Positions 28,835 through 41,076 of a stretch of 64,000 nt of DNA are shown here, piece by piece; the stretch's first letter is position 1; each line of letters starts with the position of its first letter. Position numbers and translations under genes: made by a program. The stretch is from Liquorilactobacillus aquaticus DSM 21051 (lineage in GTDB: Bacteria > Bacillota > Bacilli > Lactobacillales > Lactobacillaceae): contig NZ_AYZD01000015.1 in assembly GCF_001436755.1 (NCBI RefSeq), forward strand, positions 62,001-126,000, given 5' to 3'. Below the pieces are notes generated by a model that had not been told where the DNA came from, made no database searches, and saw only the letters and a list, made by a program, of their open reading frames with translations.

Positions 28835-31800
28835 TCATTTGTTTTCATTCTTTAAAACGACATTCTCTTGGCCTAACAAATTTGATAACGCTACAATAAC
28901 TTTGGGATCATTCTTGAGCCAATATCGACGATGGAGCATCATTTTTTTAGCAGCATTTTCCTCAAATAAAATAACCGGTGTTTCCCCATGATATTGGAGC
29001 ATTAATTTAAGCAGTTTTTGCTGAACCGACCTAGCTGTTCCTTTAGGCACCCTTACATAATAAACATTATGCGGCTTTTGCTGGATTTCACTTGCTGGTA
29101 TTATTTGACGTGCTATTACTTGCAGCCCTCGTTTCGTCTGTTCTGATTCACCACTGACTAGCATCACCCTTTTTTCCTCCAGCATATTGGCAGCCTTTTT
29201 GAAAAGATCCGAAAAAACAGTGATGTCAATTTGACCAGTCTGATCCTCCCCAGTTATAAACGCCATTTGTTGGCCTTTTTTTGTCCGGATAACTTTTATC
29301 TTTTTAATATAAACCAATAAGTGTATAGGTTTCTCTTGCTCTTGTATTCTTGAAATCACGGTAACTTTTTGAGGAGTTACCAAACTACTGAACTCTTCTA
29401 CGGGATGTGCTGAAAGGTAGACTCCCAGATACTTTTCTTCGTTTCTCAGGCGTTCTTCCAGCCCTATCTCCGTGAAAGCATCATATCTCGGTGCCAAAGC
29501 CTCAAACAATTCAATATTACTGCCACTCAACTCAATATTACTAAGCATTTTTGGTAGATTTTTCAAAAGTGTCGCTCTATTTTGTGTCATTCCATCAAAT
29601 GCACCTGCGTAAATCAATGCCTCAAGGTATTCTTTTTTCAAATAACGGTTATCTATTCTTTGTAAGAAAGATTGAAAATTGCGAAACTTTCCATGCAGAT
29701 GTCTTTCCGAAATAATGTGTTTCGCAAAATCGCTTCTAATCGTTTTGATATTTTGCAATCCGAAATATATGTGATGCTTACGTAAAATAAATAAAAGCTG
29801 ACTTTCATTTACATCCGGAGCATGAATTTTTACATTGTGCTGTTTTGCCTCTAACAAATAATCTTTCATTTTACCGTTATTTCCGATCACTGTATTAAGT
29901 ACGGCAGCAAAAAAAGCAGCTGGATAATGGCATTTGATGTAAGCAAGTTGAAAGGCCATTTTGGTATACGCAACAGCATGTGATCGATTAAAACCATAAC
30001 CAGCAAATTTTTCAATATACGCATAAACCTGTTCTGCTGCATCAGCGGTGAATCCCTTTTCTTCAGCCCCTGAAACAAACTGTGTCTTCATCTGCTCAAT
30101 TACAGCGCCTTTTTTCTTGCTCATTGCGCGTCGCAATATATCAGCTTGTCCAAGGGTGAATCCTCCCATTGCAGAAGCTACTTGCATCACTTGTTCCTGG
30201 TATACAAGAATACCATATGTCTTTTCCAAAATTGGTTTTAAAGACTCAGCTGGATAGATGCTCTGTTCTATACCATGCCTCCGCCGAATAAAATGGTCAA
30301 TATTTTCCATCGGACCAGGCCGATATAATGCATTGACGGCAGCAATATCTTCGAATGACTTAGGCTGCAAGCGCCGCAGCACATTCTTTATTCCAGCCGA
30401 TTCAAATTGGAACACACCTGTCGTGTCAGCTTTTTGAAAAAGTTTCAATGTTTCCACATCATCTAACGAAATCTTATGCACATCAAGGACTTGCCCATAA
30501 CCGTTCTGAACCAACTTGGTTGCATTATCTAAAATACTCAAGTTTCGTAATCCTAAGAAATCAATTTTCAACAAGCCCAGCTCTTCTACAGTATCTTTAG
30601 TAAACTGCGTCAAGCGAATTTCATCATTGCCAACTTGAAGTGGAACAACATCCACTAGGTTCTTATCACTTAAAATGATACCCGCTGCATGAATCGAAAA
30701 ATGACGTGGTAAGCCTTCAAGACTATGAGCCGTCTTAAAAAGAAGCCTGTTTTTTTCGCTATCTGCCACCAAATCACGCAAACGAGGTGAGTTCTTATAA
30801 GCATCTACCAATGTAATATGCAAAGTTGCTGGAATGGCTTTGCTCCAGACATTCATTTCGAACTGCGGCACACCTAAAACACGTCCCACGTCACGTAAAA
30901 CCTGCTTTGCACCAAGAGTTCCAAAAGTTATGATTTGGGCCATATGATCCGTTCCATATCTTTGATGCACATATTCGATAATTTGTTGACGCCGATTATC
31001 AGGAATGTCCAAATCAATATCAGGCATTTGAGCTCGCTCCTCATTTAAGAAGCGTTCAAAAAGTAAATCATAATGAAGTGGGTCAACATCCGTAATGAAC
31101 AGAGAATAGGCCACAAGCGAGCCCGCTGCAGAACCGCGTCCTGGGCCGGTAATAATTTTGGCTTGATGTGCATAATTAGTTACATCCCAAACGATTAGAA
31201 AATAATCGTCAAAACCCATGCGATGAATAACGTTAAGCTCATAGTCCAATCTTTTTTGATAAGCAGCTGCCTTTTTTTCATCAGTTCCCTTTAGCCTTTT
31301 TGCTAAACCTTTTTCACATAATTCACGCAAAAATTGTTGCGGGTTTTTATCTCCAAACGTTTTGAAATGCGGTAGCTGAGGTGCAGAAAAATGCAGTTTT
31401 AAATCAATTTCTCGGCAAAGTTTCTGCATCACACTCAAGGGTCTCTGTAAATCACGCTGTTGATATGCAATTTTTAGTTCCGGAACTGGCTGCAGCCATG
31501 AAGGTCCCTTAACTTTACTGGCTGCCCTTAACTGCTCCGAACTCAGTTGATTGCCGCTTTTTATTGCTTCAAGCACTTGTAGCTCAAAATAATCACTTTG
31601 ATTCAAATAATTTACTGGTTCAACAGCAATGGTTTTTAGCTGAGACTCTTCAGCTAATTTATTGAGTGTTGAATACAGAGCGGTTTCCATCTCAAGGCTA
31701 ATACCTATAAAAACATTTTGAGGATCTCCAACTATTTCACACAATTTTTTAAGATATTTCATTGCATTTGATAACTGACCATTTGAGACCGCTGTGACAA

Positions 31801-32179
31801 CATAATTTTTTTGAGGTGGTACGATTATTGCCAGATCTTGTAATTCCTTTTTATCATCTATCTTTAAAGTCTTCTCGCCCTTGGCTAAGGCCAACATTTT
31901 TCTTGTGGAAATCCGCATTAAATTTTGATAACCATGCTCATTTTTTGCAAGCAACAAAAGCTGATCGTCAGCTCCTAGTTCTAAAGTCAGTCCTACTATC
32001 GGTTTAATACCAGCAGCTAAGCATTCATGGTAAAAGTCAATTGCTCCATACATAACGTTTAGATCTGTCAGAGCTAGGGCCGAGTACCCCCTTTTCTTTG
32101 CTTCACATACTAATTGTGGGATTTTGATTGTACTTTGAAGCAAACTAAAGCTACTGATGACCTGCAAAGCTCCAAACAC
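28835..32179 (-). CDS. dnaE: DNA polymerase III subunit alpha (DnaE)
   Basis: The lagging-strand/lesion-tolerant replicative polymerase of Firmicutes, beside PolC. An N-terminal PHP domain (degenerate metal site, LQVISSFSLLQSTIKIP) is followed by the palm with catalytic aspartates in MPDIDLDIPDNRR, the GPGRGSAAGSLVAY motif, RPGPMENIDHFI, and a C-terminal OB fold (IDITVFSDLFKKA). I start at the GTG at 32179, with GGTGGGG six bases before it, giving 1114 residues that begin MFGALQV, the usual form. The GTG at 32191 has no spacing for a ribosome binding site. Confidence 0.95.
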   Translation of the reverse strand: MFGALQVISSFSLLQSTIKIPQLVCEAKKRGYSALALTDLNVMYGAIDFYHECLAAGIKPIVGLTLELGADDQLLLLAKNEHGYQNLMRISTRKMLALAKGEKTLKIDDKKELQDLAIIVPPQKNYVVTAVSNGQLSNAMKYLKKLCEIVGDPQNVFIGISLEMETALYSTLNKLAEESQLKTIAVEPVNYLNQSDYFELQVLEAIKSGNQLSSEQLRAASKVKGPSWLQPVPELKIAYQQRDLQRPLSVMQKLCREIDLKLHFSAPQLPHFKTFGDKNPQQFLRELCEKGLAKRLKGTDEKKAAAYQKRLDYELNVIHRMGFDDYFLIVWDVTNYAHQAKIITGPGRGSAAGSLVAYSLFITDVDPLHYDLLFERFLNEERAQMPDIDLDIPDNRRQQIIEYVHQRYGTDHMAQIITFGTLGAKQVLRDVGRVLGVPQFEMNVWSKAIPATLHITLVDAYKNSPRLRDLVADSEKNRLLFKTAHSLEGLPRHFSIHAAGIILSDKNLVDVVPLQVGNDEIRLTQFTKDTVEELGLLKIDFLGLRNLSILDNATKLVQNGYGQVLDVHKISLDDVETLKLFQKADTTGVFQFESAGIKNVLRRLQPKSFEDIAAVNALYRPGPMENIDHFIRRRHGIEQSIYPAESLKPILEKTYGILVYQEQVMQVASAMGGFTLGQADILRRAMSKKKGAVIEQMKTQFVSGAEEKGFTADAAEQVYAYIEKFAGYGFNRSHAVAYTKMAFQLAYIKCHYPAAFFAAVLNTVIGNNGKMKDYLLEAKQHNVKIHAPDVNESQLLFILRKHHIYFGLQNIKTIRSDFAKHIISERHLHGKFRNFQSFLQRIDNRYLKKEYLEALIYAGAFDGMTQNRATLLKNLPKMLSNIELSGSNIELFEALAPRYDAFTEIGLEERLRNEEKYLGVYLSAHPVEEFSSLVTPQKVTVISRIQEQEKPIHLLVYIKKIKVIRTKKGQQMAFITGEDQTGQIDITVFSDLFKKAANMLEEKRVMLVSGESEQTKRGLQVIARQIIPASEIQQKPHNVYYVRVPKGTARSVQQKLLKLMLQYHGETPVILFEENAAKKMMLHRRYWLKNDPKVIVALSNLLGQENVVLKNENK

Positions 32180-32330
32180 TGCTGACCCCACCTTTCTATT
32201 TATATACGCTTATATTATAGCAACACTTTTCTGCTAAAAAAAACAATAATCTGTTCAATCACTTTCAAAAATTGTTCAAAAAACACAAAAAATATGCTAA
32301 ACTACTGTTGTATTGCGAGGTGTTGTTCAT

Positions 32331-32516
32331 ATGTCAAAACAATTAACTATCTTGTTTTGGGGGTTTATTTATGGTGAAGTTATCGGTTATATAAGTTCAG
32401 CCTTGTCAGGCACAGAATTTTCCGTAGTATCCAGTGGTCTTACTGCAATGATCGTTGGTTTCATTGCTATCAATGCCCTTAGCTTTTTCGTAAAAACACC
32501 CAAAACAAACAAATAA
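32331..32516 (+). CDS. DUF2929 family small membrane protein
   Basis: A 61-residue protein of two hydrophobic segments (LTILFWGFIYGEVIGYISSAL and VVSSGLTAMIVGFIAINALSFF) with a basic tail. It matches the DUF2929/YjzD-like family, function unknown. The ATG at 32331 follows GAGGTG at ten bases. It lies on the plus strand between divergent dnaE and converging clpB, a common place for this family near dnaE. Confidence 0.83.
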   Translation: MSKQLTILFWGFIYGEVIGYISSALSGTEFSVVSSGLTAMIVGFIAINALSFFVKTPKTNK

Positions 32517-32520
32517 CAAA

Positions 32521-32556
32521 AAGCGGCTAGTCAACAAAACTAGCCGCTTTTCGTTT
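32521..32556. terminator. Bidirectional terminator between the DUF2929 gene and clpB
   Basis: AAGCGGCTAGT (32521-32531) with ACTAGCCGCTT (32539-32549), loop CAACAAA. T-rich tails follow on both strands (TTCGTTT on plus, TTTGTT on minus), so it can serve both converging genes. Confidence 0.9.
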
Positions 32557-32570
32557 GCTATTCTATTAAA

Positions 32571-35177
32571 CTAAACCTCTTCACTTCTTTCTTCAGCTTT
32601 GAAAATAAGCTCATTGTGACTTCCTAAATCGATTGTAACAACAGAATGCGGCATGATTTTACCCGCAATAATCTGTTTGGCTAAGGGTGTTTCAACATGA
32701 TTCGTAATGAAGCGCTGCAACGGACGTGCTCCATAAGCAGGATCATAACCTTCATGTGCAATCCATTCTTTAGCCGTTGACGTTATTTCAAGCTCGATTT
32801 CTTGTTCAGACAAACGAGCAGACAAAAGACTAATAAATTTGTCAACAATTTGCGTTATTGCTTGAATATTTAAGGGCGCAAACATAATAATGTCGTCAAT
32901 TCGATTCAAAAATTCAGGCTTGAAATGTGTTTGTGCCAAATTCATGACTTGTTCACGCGTCTCATCTGTAATCTTTCCACTGGTTGCAGCGTTATCCAAT
33001 AAAATGCTTGATCCTAAATTAGAAGTCATAATAATAATTGTATTTTTAAAATCAACAGTCCGACCTTGACCATCTGTCAGCCGTCCATCATCAAAGACTT
33101 GCAATAGAATATTAAAGACATCCGGATGCGCTTTTTCAACCTCATCCAATAAAACAATTGTATATGGGTTTCTTCTGACAGCCTCTGTCAGTTGACCGCC
33201 TTCTTCATATCCAACGTAGCCTGGGGCTGCTCCAACTAAACGCGAGACAGACTGTTTTTCCATATACTCACTCATATCAATGCGCACCATATGCTTTTCC
33301 GAATCAAATAGGTTCTCGGCAAGGGCCTTAGCTAGCTCAGTTTTCCCCACTCCAGTTGGTCCGAGGAACAAAAAAGTTCCTAAGGGCTGATTAGGATCCT
33401 GTAGACCTGCGCGCGCACGAATAACTGCGTTTGCAACTGAATCGACCGCTTCTTCCTGTCCAATGACCCGCTTGTGCAGACTTTCAGGTAGATGCAGCAG
33501 TTTTTCGCGTTCACCCTGAACTAGTTTCGCAACTGGTATCCCAGTAGAACGACTGACCACCTGTGCAATTTCATTTTCAGTTACTGACTCTTCCACTAAC
33601 CAGTTATCTGGGCGCTCAGCATGCTCAAGCTCGGATAGCTCTCTTTCTAATGCTGGAATAGTTGCATGCTGCAATTTAGCTGCTTTCTCAAGATCATAAT
33701 TATTTTCTGCTTCTTCTAAAGCATGTTTTGCCTGATCAAGCTCAGCTTTTTTAGAACTTAATTTCTGAATATCCGCTTTCTCATTTTCCCACCGCATTTT
33801 GAGAGCATTTGTTTTCTGACGTGATTCGGCTAATTCAGATTGTAGTTCACTGAGTCTCTTCTTCGAAGCCGGGTCGCTTTCCTTTTTCAAGGCTGCTTCC
33901 TCAACTTCCTGGCGCATAAGTTGGCGGGTAACTTGGTCAAGCTCAGTCGGCATCGAATTCATCTCAACTCTGATTGTCGCACACGCTTCATCTATTAAAT
34001 CAATCGCTTTATCCGGCAAGAAACGATCAGTTATATAACGATTAGAAAGTGTTGCCGCTGCAACAATCGCGTTATCATGAATTCTAACCCCATGATGGAT
34101 TTCAAAGCGTTCTTTTAGACCACGCAAAATTGAAATTGTATCTTCAACACTTGGTTCCTGCACAAGGACCCTCTGGAATCGCCGTTCAAGGGCTTTATCT
34201 TTCTCCATATATTCACGATATTCATCCAAAGTCGTTGCACCAATTAAATGTAACTCGCCGCGTGCGAGCATTGGTTTCAAGATATTTCCAGCATCCATAC
34301 TGCCTTCTGTTTTTCCAGCTCCAACAATATTGTGTATCTCATCAATAAAAAGAATGATTTTTCCTTCACTTTTTGTAATTTCCTTCAAAACAGCTTTAAG
34401 ACGTTCCTCAAATTCACCACGATATTTTGCACCTGCAATTAACGATCCCATATCTAAGGAAAAAAGTGTTTTATCTTTCAAGTTATCAGGAACATCCTTG
34501 CGTACTATCCGCTGGGCCAACCCTTCGACTATTGCCGTCTTTCCAACTCCAGGTTCTCCTATCAGTACCGGATTATTTTTAGTTTTACGTGAAAGAATTC
34601 GAATTACATCCCGAATTTCTTCATCACGTCCAATTACCGGATCCTGTTTTCCACTGCGGACTTGTTTGATCAGATCTATACCATACTTTTCTAATGCTTT
34701 ATATTGTTTCTCTTGATTTTTGGATGTCACACGCTCACCTCCACGAAGATCCTTAACAATCTTTGTCATTTTTTTCTCTGTAAGTCCCTTTGATTTTAAA
34801 TAATTGGTCAAAGGATGATATTTTAATTTAAACAATGCCAAGAAAAGTGTCTCGATTGCTACATACTCGTCCCCAAAATTTTCACGTAATTTATCCGCTT
34901 CTTGCAGCAATTTGAAAAGATTCTGGCTCAGTGTTTGCCCGTAATTCACTTGTCCCTCTACAGTCGCCAATTGATCAATCTCTTTATCAACCTCACTTTC
35001 GATCTCTGGAATATCTAATTCCGTTTTTTTTAAGATCTCCGCTCCAAATTCTCCTGGTTGAAGTAAAAACTTAAATAGTTGGGGAATATCTATTTCTTGC
35101 TGATGTCTCGTTACTGCGATTTGTTGCGCTTCTGCAAGAGCTTCTTGCACAGCGCTTGTTAACTTGTCTTCTTGCAT
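32571..35177 (-). CDS. clpB: ATP-dependent chaperone ClpB
   Basis: Hsp100 disaggregase that works with DnaK. It has an N-domain, the first AAA+ module ([30 protein letters not shown]), a long coiled-coil middle domain (about residues 395-520), and the second AAA+ module ([34 protein letters not shown]), 868 residues in all. The middle domain and lack of a ClpP-binding IGF loop separate it from ClpC or ClpA. The ATG at 35177 follows GGAGATAAAA. Confidence 0.95.
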   Translation of the reverse strand: MQEDKLTSAVQEALAEAQQIAVTRHQQEIDIPQLFKFLLQPGEFGAEILKKTELDIPEIESEVDKEIDQLATVEGQVNYGQTLSQNLFKLLQEADKLRENFGDEYVAIETLFLALFKLKYHPLTNYLKSKGLTEKKMTKIVKDLRGGERVTSKNQEKQYKALEKYGIDLIKQVRSGKQDPVIGRDEEIRDVIRILSRKTKNNPVLIGEPGVGKTAIVEGLAQRIVRKDVPDNLKDKTLFSLDMGSLIAGAKYRGEFEERLKAVLKEITKSEGKIILFIDEIHNIVGAGKTEGSMDAGNILKPMLARGELHLIGATTLDEYREYMEKDKALERRFQRVLVQEPSVEDTISILRGLKERFEIHHGVRIHDNAIVAAATLSNRYITDRFLPDKAIDLIDEACATIRVEMNSMPTELDQVTRQLMRQEVEEAALKKESDPASKKRLSELQSELAESRQKTNALKMRWENEKADIQKLSSKKAELDQAKHALEEAENNYDLEKAAKLQHATIPALERELSELEHAERPDNWLVEESVTENEIAQVVSRSTGIPVAKLVQGEREKLLHLPESLHKRVIGQEEAVDSVANAVIRARAGLQDPNQPLGTFLFLGPTGVGKTELAKALAENLFDSEKHMVRIDMSEYMEKQSVSRLVGAAPGYVGYEEGGQLTEAVRRNPYTIVLLDEVEKAHPDVFNILLQVFDDGRLTDGQGRTVDFKNTIIIMTSNLGSSILLDNAATSGKITDETREQVMNLAQTHFKPEFLNRIDDIIMFAPLNIQAITQIVDKFISLLSARLSEQEIELEITSTAKEWIAHEGYDPAYGARPLQRFITNHVETPLAKQIIAGKIMPHSVVTIDLGSHNELIFKAEERSEEV

Positions 35178-35412
35178 TTTTATCTCCTTCATCATTTTAT
35201 TAGTCAGTTTTCAACTAACTGCTTTTCAAAGATAAAACCACCATATTTACACTCTGCTGCACCATAATTTAATCACTACAGTCAGTATGATCAAGTTGAC
35301 AGTCATTTAAAAATTCTAGTCAAAAACCGCTAAACAAGATTTCTTTCGCTTAAATAGCAGTTTAAATCTCATTTAACGATTCTATTATAAGATGAACATA
35401 CGTTTGTGTTAA
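35178..35412 (-). promoter_or_regulatory. clpB upstream region with candidate promoter and weak CtsR-like site
   Basis: On the minus strand TTGATC then TAAATT after 17 bases is a plausible promoter (near 35266-35294). Farther upstream, TTTAGCG-GTT-TTTGACT (about 35319-35335) resembles the CtsR operator TTTGACC-NTN-TTTGACC, but only one half is good. No CIRCE element is visible. Confidence 0.35.
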
Positions 35413-36660
35413 CTAATTTGTTCCTGCGACTTCCGCAACAATCTCTAAAATTACAGAAGTAGCCTGTTCCATCACTTGGACAGAAATATATTCAAAACGC
35501 GAGTGCATATTTTCACCGCCAGCAAACAAGTTAGGTGTCGGTAGACCCATAAATGAGATTTTTGAACCATCTGTTCCACCACGTACAGGATAAATAACCG
35601 GTTCAATCTCAAGATTTTTCATTGCCTTTTCAGCTATGTCAACAACTGTCATATCTTTTTCGATCACTTCACGCATGTTATAATATTGATCTTTCAAATC
35701 AAGTATAACTCTTTTAGTGCCGTAACTGGCATTCATCTCAGCAACGATCTCTTGGAATAAACATTTGCGTGCTTCAAATTTTTGTCGATTATGGTCGCGA
35801 ATAATATATACCATCTTAGCTTTATCAACACTTCCAGCCATTTCCACCAAATGAAAGAACCCTTCCCGCCCAGCTGTTTTCTCTGGTACTTCTCTTTTTG
35901 GAAGCTGAGCATGAAAATCAAAAGCAATCTGAAGCGCGTTAATCATTACGCCTTTAGCTGTGGCTGGATGAACATTTTTACCGATTAGTTCTATTTTAGC
36001 CTGAGCCGCATTAAATGTTTCGTATTCCAATTCACCTAACGGACCACCATCAACCGTATAAGCAATATCAGCTCCAAAATCGGCAACATCAAAATTATCG
36101 GCCCCGGTTCCTATCTCTTCATCAGGCCCGATGCCTATTCTTAACTCACCGTGCTTTATCTCTGGATGTTCAATTAAATACTCAACCGCTGTGATAATTT
36201 CAGCAATTCCTGCTTTGTCATCTGCCCCTAAAAGAGTTTTGCCATCTGTTGTAACAAGATCATGTCCAGCATATTTTTTCAGACTTGGAAACTCGCTCGG
36301 GGATAATTTATACTGACTATCTCCTAAAGTAATATCAGATTTGCCATCATAGTCCCTCACAAATTGCGGATTAATATTTCGAGCATTAAAATCAGCCGTG
36401 TCCATATGTGCTATCAAACCAATTTTTTTAACTTCTTTATTCTCTGGCAGATTTCCTGGCAGTGTTGCAAAAACATAACCGCTTGTAGAAGAAAGACGCA
36501 CATCCTGTAATCCTATGACTTTCAGTTCTTCAACTAATGCAGCAGCAAACTCAACTTGTGATTCAGTTGAAGGAATTGTAGTAGAATTTTCATCTGAACG
36601 TGTTTCTTTTTTTACATATTTGATGAAACGAGAAGTTAGATTCGGATATTTTGTCATCAT
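35413..36660 (-). CDS. pepT: Peptidase T (tripeptide aminopeptidase)
   Basis: Zinc M20B exopeptidase that removes N-terminal residues from tripeptides. Metal and catalytic motifs are clear: [53 protein letters not shown] and the C-terminal [26 protein letters not shown]. Length 415 is normal. Peptide use of this kind fits the amino-acid-requiring lifestyle of lactobacilli. An AGGAG lies five bases before the first ATG. Confidence 0.95.
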   Translation of the reverse strand: MMTKYPNLTSRFIKYVKKETRSDENSTTIPSTESQVEFAAALVEELKVIGLQDVRLSSTSGYVFATLPGNLPENKEVKKIGLIAHMDTADFNARNINPQFVRDYDGKSDITLGDSQYKLSPSEFPSLKKYAGHDLVTTDGKTLLGADDKAGIAEIITAVEYLIEHPEIKHGELRIGIGPDEEIGTGADNFDVADFGADIAYTVDGGPLGELEYETFNAAQAKIELIGKNVHPATAKGVMINALQIAFDFHAQLPKREVPEKTAGREGFFHLVEMAGSVDKAKMVYIIRDHNRQKFEARKCLFQEIVAEMNASYGTKRVILDLKDQYYNMREVIEKDMTVVDIAEKAMKNLEIEPVIYPVRGGTDGSKISFMGLPTPNLFAGGENMHSRFEYISVQVMEQATSVILEIVAEVAGTN

Positions 36661-36680
36661 AAAAACTCCTTTAACTAAAA

Positions 36681-37796
36681 TTAGATAAATGTAAATGGAT
36701 CTGTGTTGAGCTTAGATTCAACTATTGATAATCCCCAGTCATTTTCAGTATTCCATTTCGTGAACAACTTATGTAATTGTTCCTTGCAGATACTTTCAAT
36801 GTGATGTCCTGGATCAAGTGCCGATAAACCAGCAGCTAAAATGTCATGTCCCGTATGATATGAAATATCTCCTGTTACATACAACTGGGCTTTTTGCAGT
36901 TTGGCTTCGGGATAAAAATTGCCACCACTGCCTCCTAGAACAGCAACGCGCTCGATTTTTCTATTTGGATCATTGGAAACCATGCGTAAAGATTGAAGCT
37001 TGAAAACTTTCTTGCAAAATTTGGCGTATTCTCTGACGGTTTGAGGATGCTCTAAAAATCCGACACGTCCCATTCCATATTTCTGCCCTATTTCTTCAAT
37101 CTTAAACAAATCAAAAGCCGGTTCTTCATAAGGATGCTTTGCAAGCATCGTTTTAAGGATCGCCTCTTTTTTTCGAGCTGGGAAAACAACTTCAACTTTC
37201 TCCTCTTTGACTTCTGTTATCTTGCCATTTTCCCCAATCGTTGGATGCGCCTGATCATTTGGACGAAAACGTCCAATACCATTAAGTGAATAAGAACAGT
37301 TATCATAATTTCCAATTTGGCCCGCACCCGCATTTCCCAAAGCTATTCGCATTTCAGAAGCAGCTTCTTGAGGAACGAAAACAGCTAATTTGAACATTTG
37401 TTCTTGTCGAGCAGGTAACAGAATTGAAGTCTCTTTAAGACCCATCTTTTCAGCAAGCCAATCATTCATCCCACCATTTGCGTTGTCTAAATTTGTATGT
37501 GCAGCAAAAACAGTGATATTATTTTTTAACAGTTCAGAGTACATTTTATTTTGCGGATCAGCTAGATCGAAGCGCTTAATTGGTCTGAACATTGCTGGAT
37601 GATGTGCGAAAATAAAATCAATATTCTTTTCAATGGCTTCCTGCACTACTTCTGGACGCACATCCAAAGTCACCATCATTCTTTTGACTTCAGCATCAAA
37701 GCTGCCAAGTTGCAATCCTATTGGATCGCCTTCTTCCGCCATAAAAGAAGGCGCAAGTTCCGCAAAACGATTCACAATGTCTTTTACTTTAACCAT
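36681..37796 (-). CDS. Nif3-like dinuclear metal centre protein (YqfO-like)
   Basis: Hexameric protein of the NIF3 family, described as GTP cyclohydrolase I type 2-like, without settled biochemical role. Metal-binding histidines are in [12 protein letters not shown] and AAHTNLDNA, with a second site in [11 protein letters not shown]. The central CutA-like insertion (about residues 130-225, [20 protein letters not shown]) makes it the long 371-residue form seen in B. subtilis YqfO. It overlaps trmK by eight bases, a conserved pair. Confidence 0.9.
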   Translation of the reverse strand: MVKVKDIVNRFAELAPSFMAEEGDPIGLQLGSFDAEVKRMMVTLDVRPEVVQEAIEKNIDFIFAHHPAMFRPIKRFDLADPQNKMYSELLKNNITVFAAHTNLDNANGGMNDWLAEKMGLKETSILLPARQEQMFKLAVFVPQEAASEMRIALGNAGAGQIGNYDNCSYSLNGIGRFRPNDQAHPTIGENGKITEVKEEKVEVVFPARKKEAILKTMLAKHPYEEPAFDLFKIEEIGQKYGMGRVGFLEHPQTVREYAKFCKKVFKLQSLRMVSNDPNRKIERVAVLGGSGGNFYPEAKLQKAQLYVTGDISYHTGHDILAAGLSALDPGHHIESICKEQLHKLFTKWNTENDWGLSIVESKLNTDPFTFI

Positions 37797-38487
37797 TCAA
37801 CACCCCGCCAATCTTTCTAATTTTATTTTCTAATGCTTTTTTTTGTTCCAACGGAACCTTTCGGGCCTTTTTAATTTCACTCAACAAATGCAGCAGTTTT
37901 TCCCGCTCCCGCTCCCATTTTTTTATAAAAATTGAGTTTTTCTCTTTCTTTAAAATGGGACCGAAAAGATAGTCTTCATCAGTCAGATCATCTTTTTCAG
38001 CCTTCCATTCAGCAACAATTATTTCATAAATATGATCATTTTCATCAATAATCTCTTCAGTTACAATCTGGTAATTGTTTTCGTTCAGCCATTTTCTGAC
38101 TTGCCATTCTCCAACATTGGGCTGCAAAATCAATTTAGGCCTTTTTTTTAATTTAATTTTACCTTCATCCAAAATATGGCATATCAGCGGACCACCCATT
38201 CCGCATATCGTGATCGTGTCAATTGCATCTTTTTCTGTTACCGCGGCTAATCCATCAGCTAGGCGAACCATGATTTTTTTTTCAAGACCTTCTTTTTTTA
38301 TTTCGTGAAGAGCATTCAGATATGGTCCCTTTACTACCTCACCTGCAACTGCGTAATCAAGTTCGTTATTCAATCCCAAATACGCAGGTAAATAAGCATG
38401 ATCCGAGCCAATATCTGCCAGGCGGGCTCCCCTTGGAACATACTTAGCCACCGCTAATAAACGTGTCGATAAATGTTTTGCATCCAT
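37789..38487 (-). CDS. trmK: tRNA (adenine(22)-N1)-methyltransferase
   Basis: Methylates A22 in the D-loop of tRNAs with SAM. The Rossmann motif ADIGSDHAYLPAYLG, ITICGMGGPLICHIL and LILQPNVGEWQVRKWL are characteristic, and a C-terminal helical part follows. I chose the ATG at 38487 (232 residues); the frame opens 12 codons farther, but the extension does not match the family. It is coupled to the Nif3-like gene, as in Bacillus. Confidence 0.9.
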   Translation of the reverse strand: MDAKHLSTRLLAVAKYVPRGARLADIGSDHAYLPAYLGLNNELDYAVAGEVVKGPYLNALHEIKKEGLEKKIMVRLADGLAAVTEKDAIDTITICGMGGPLICHILDEGKIKLKKRPKLILQPNVGEWQVRKWLNENNYQIVTEEIIDENDHIYEIIVAEWKAEKDDLTDEDYLFGPILKKEKNSIFIKKWEREREKLLHLLSEIKKARKVPLEQKKALENKIRKIGGVLNG

Positions 38488-38623
38488 TAAAGCACAACAA
38501 CTCCTTATCAATATAGGACACATTCAAGTATAACTAACTCTGAAAGACAAAAAAAGCCCAAGACACTAAAAATAAATTGCAAATTTTTAGAATACTAACC
38601 TTAGTCTTTAAAACAGCACACAA

Positions 38624-38716
38624 AAAAGTTGAGATAAACTCTGAGTCGCATTCTACCTAAGTTAATGCTTTTTACCTTAAGTTTGCAGGAAAGTCGACCG
38701 TCACATCCCAACTTTT
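38624..38716 (-). terminator. Large stem with structured loop after mccB (terminator or small RNA)
   Basis: On the minus strand AAAAGTTGGGAT (38705-38716) pairs over 12 positions with ATCTCAACTTTT (38624-38635), one G-U, and runs into TTTTTTG. The loop is 69 bases and can fold further (GCATT 38664-38668 with AATGC 38648-38652, reversed strand). It begins 41 bases after the mccB stop. This is unusually large for a plain terminator. Confidence 0.6.
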
Positions 38717-38756
38717 AATTTTTATTTAATAATACAACAAATTCCTAATTTTATTT

Positions 38757-40830
<2,074 letters not shown>

Positions 40831-40850
40831 TTTTTATTACCTCCTCTTAG

Positions 40851-40891
40851 AAAAAAGAAAAAGGGCGCGAATCTATTTAAGATTCGCGCCC
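40851..40891 (-). terminator. Attenuator terminator in the mccA leader
   Basis: GGGCGCGAATC (40881-40891) pairs perfectly over 11 bases with GATTCGCGCCC (40863-40873) on the minus strand, loop TTAAATA, then TTTTTCTTTTTT. It ends right before the AGGAGG of mccA. It is the most GC-rich hairpin in this AT-rich neighbourhood and would block mccA-mccB unless prevented. Confidence 0.93.
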
Positions 40892-40926
40892 TATACGTAA
40901 GAAAATGATCAGCTGTGTCCAAACAA

Positions 40927-40955
40927 TTTCATGTTCAACAAGCTATAACATGAAA
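40927..40955 (-). promoter_or_regulatory. mccA leader helix P3, alternative to P1
   Basis: TTTCATGTT (40947-40955) pairs perfectly with AACATGAAA (40927-40935), loop 11 bases. Its 5' arm covers the last codons of the leader peptide and shares bases with the 3' arm of P1 (40949-40967), so the two helices exclude each other. Confidence 0.75.
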
Positions 40956-41050
40956 CCAGCATACCTCAAAACAGCCGTATTTCCAACGCTAAAACGCGGA
41001 ATACGACAGCAACATGAGTTGTATGCGGTTTTCATGCTAAAGTCAGCCAT
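40943..41050 (-). CDS. Cysteine-rich leader peptide of the mccA-mccB operon
   Basis: A 35-codon frame, too short for most gene callers: MADFSMKTAYNSCCCRIPRF then SVGNTAVLRYAGFML and TAG. Codons 13-15 (41006-41014) are TGT TGC TGT, three cysteines in a row. A perfect AGGAGG stands seven bases before the ATG (41058-41063), so translation is very likely. It lies between its own promoter and a terminator that precedes cysteine-forming genes. The inferred role is cysteine sensing by ribosome stalling, as trp and his leader peptides sense their amino acids; the peptide itself needs no function. Confidence 0.8.
   Translation of the reverse strand: MADFSMKTAYNSCCCRIPRFSVGNTAVLRYAGFML
40949..41036 (-). 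promoter_or_regulatory. mccA leader helix P1 enclosing the Cys codons
   Basis: The 5' arm (41016-41036, CATGAAAACCGCATACAACTC) immediately precedes the Cys codons. It is complementary to the 3' arm at 40949-40967 (GAGGTATGCTGGTTTCATG) apart from small bulges. A ribosome held at the Cys codons would cover the 5' arm. A nested helix P2 (40976-41005, CGTATTCC with GGAAATACG) lies between the arms. Confidence 0.7.
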
Positions 41051-41076
41051 TCTTTTTCCTCCTCTTCTTTTCGATT

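Noticed and set aside
34330-34716. Plus-strand frame of 128 codons inside clpB
   Set aside because: Antisense to a fully conserved AAA+ module; composition is that of a reverse-complement shadow.
35178-35412. CIRCE (HrcA) element before clpB
   Set aside because: I found no TTAGCACTC-N9-GAGTGCTAA-like inverted repeat in the region.
40851-41070. A cysteine T-box in the mccA leader
   Set aside because: There is no T-box core (GGTGG-ACCGCG) and no Stem I motifs, unlike the two genuine T-boxes in this window. The translated Cys frame explains the region better.
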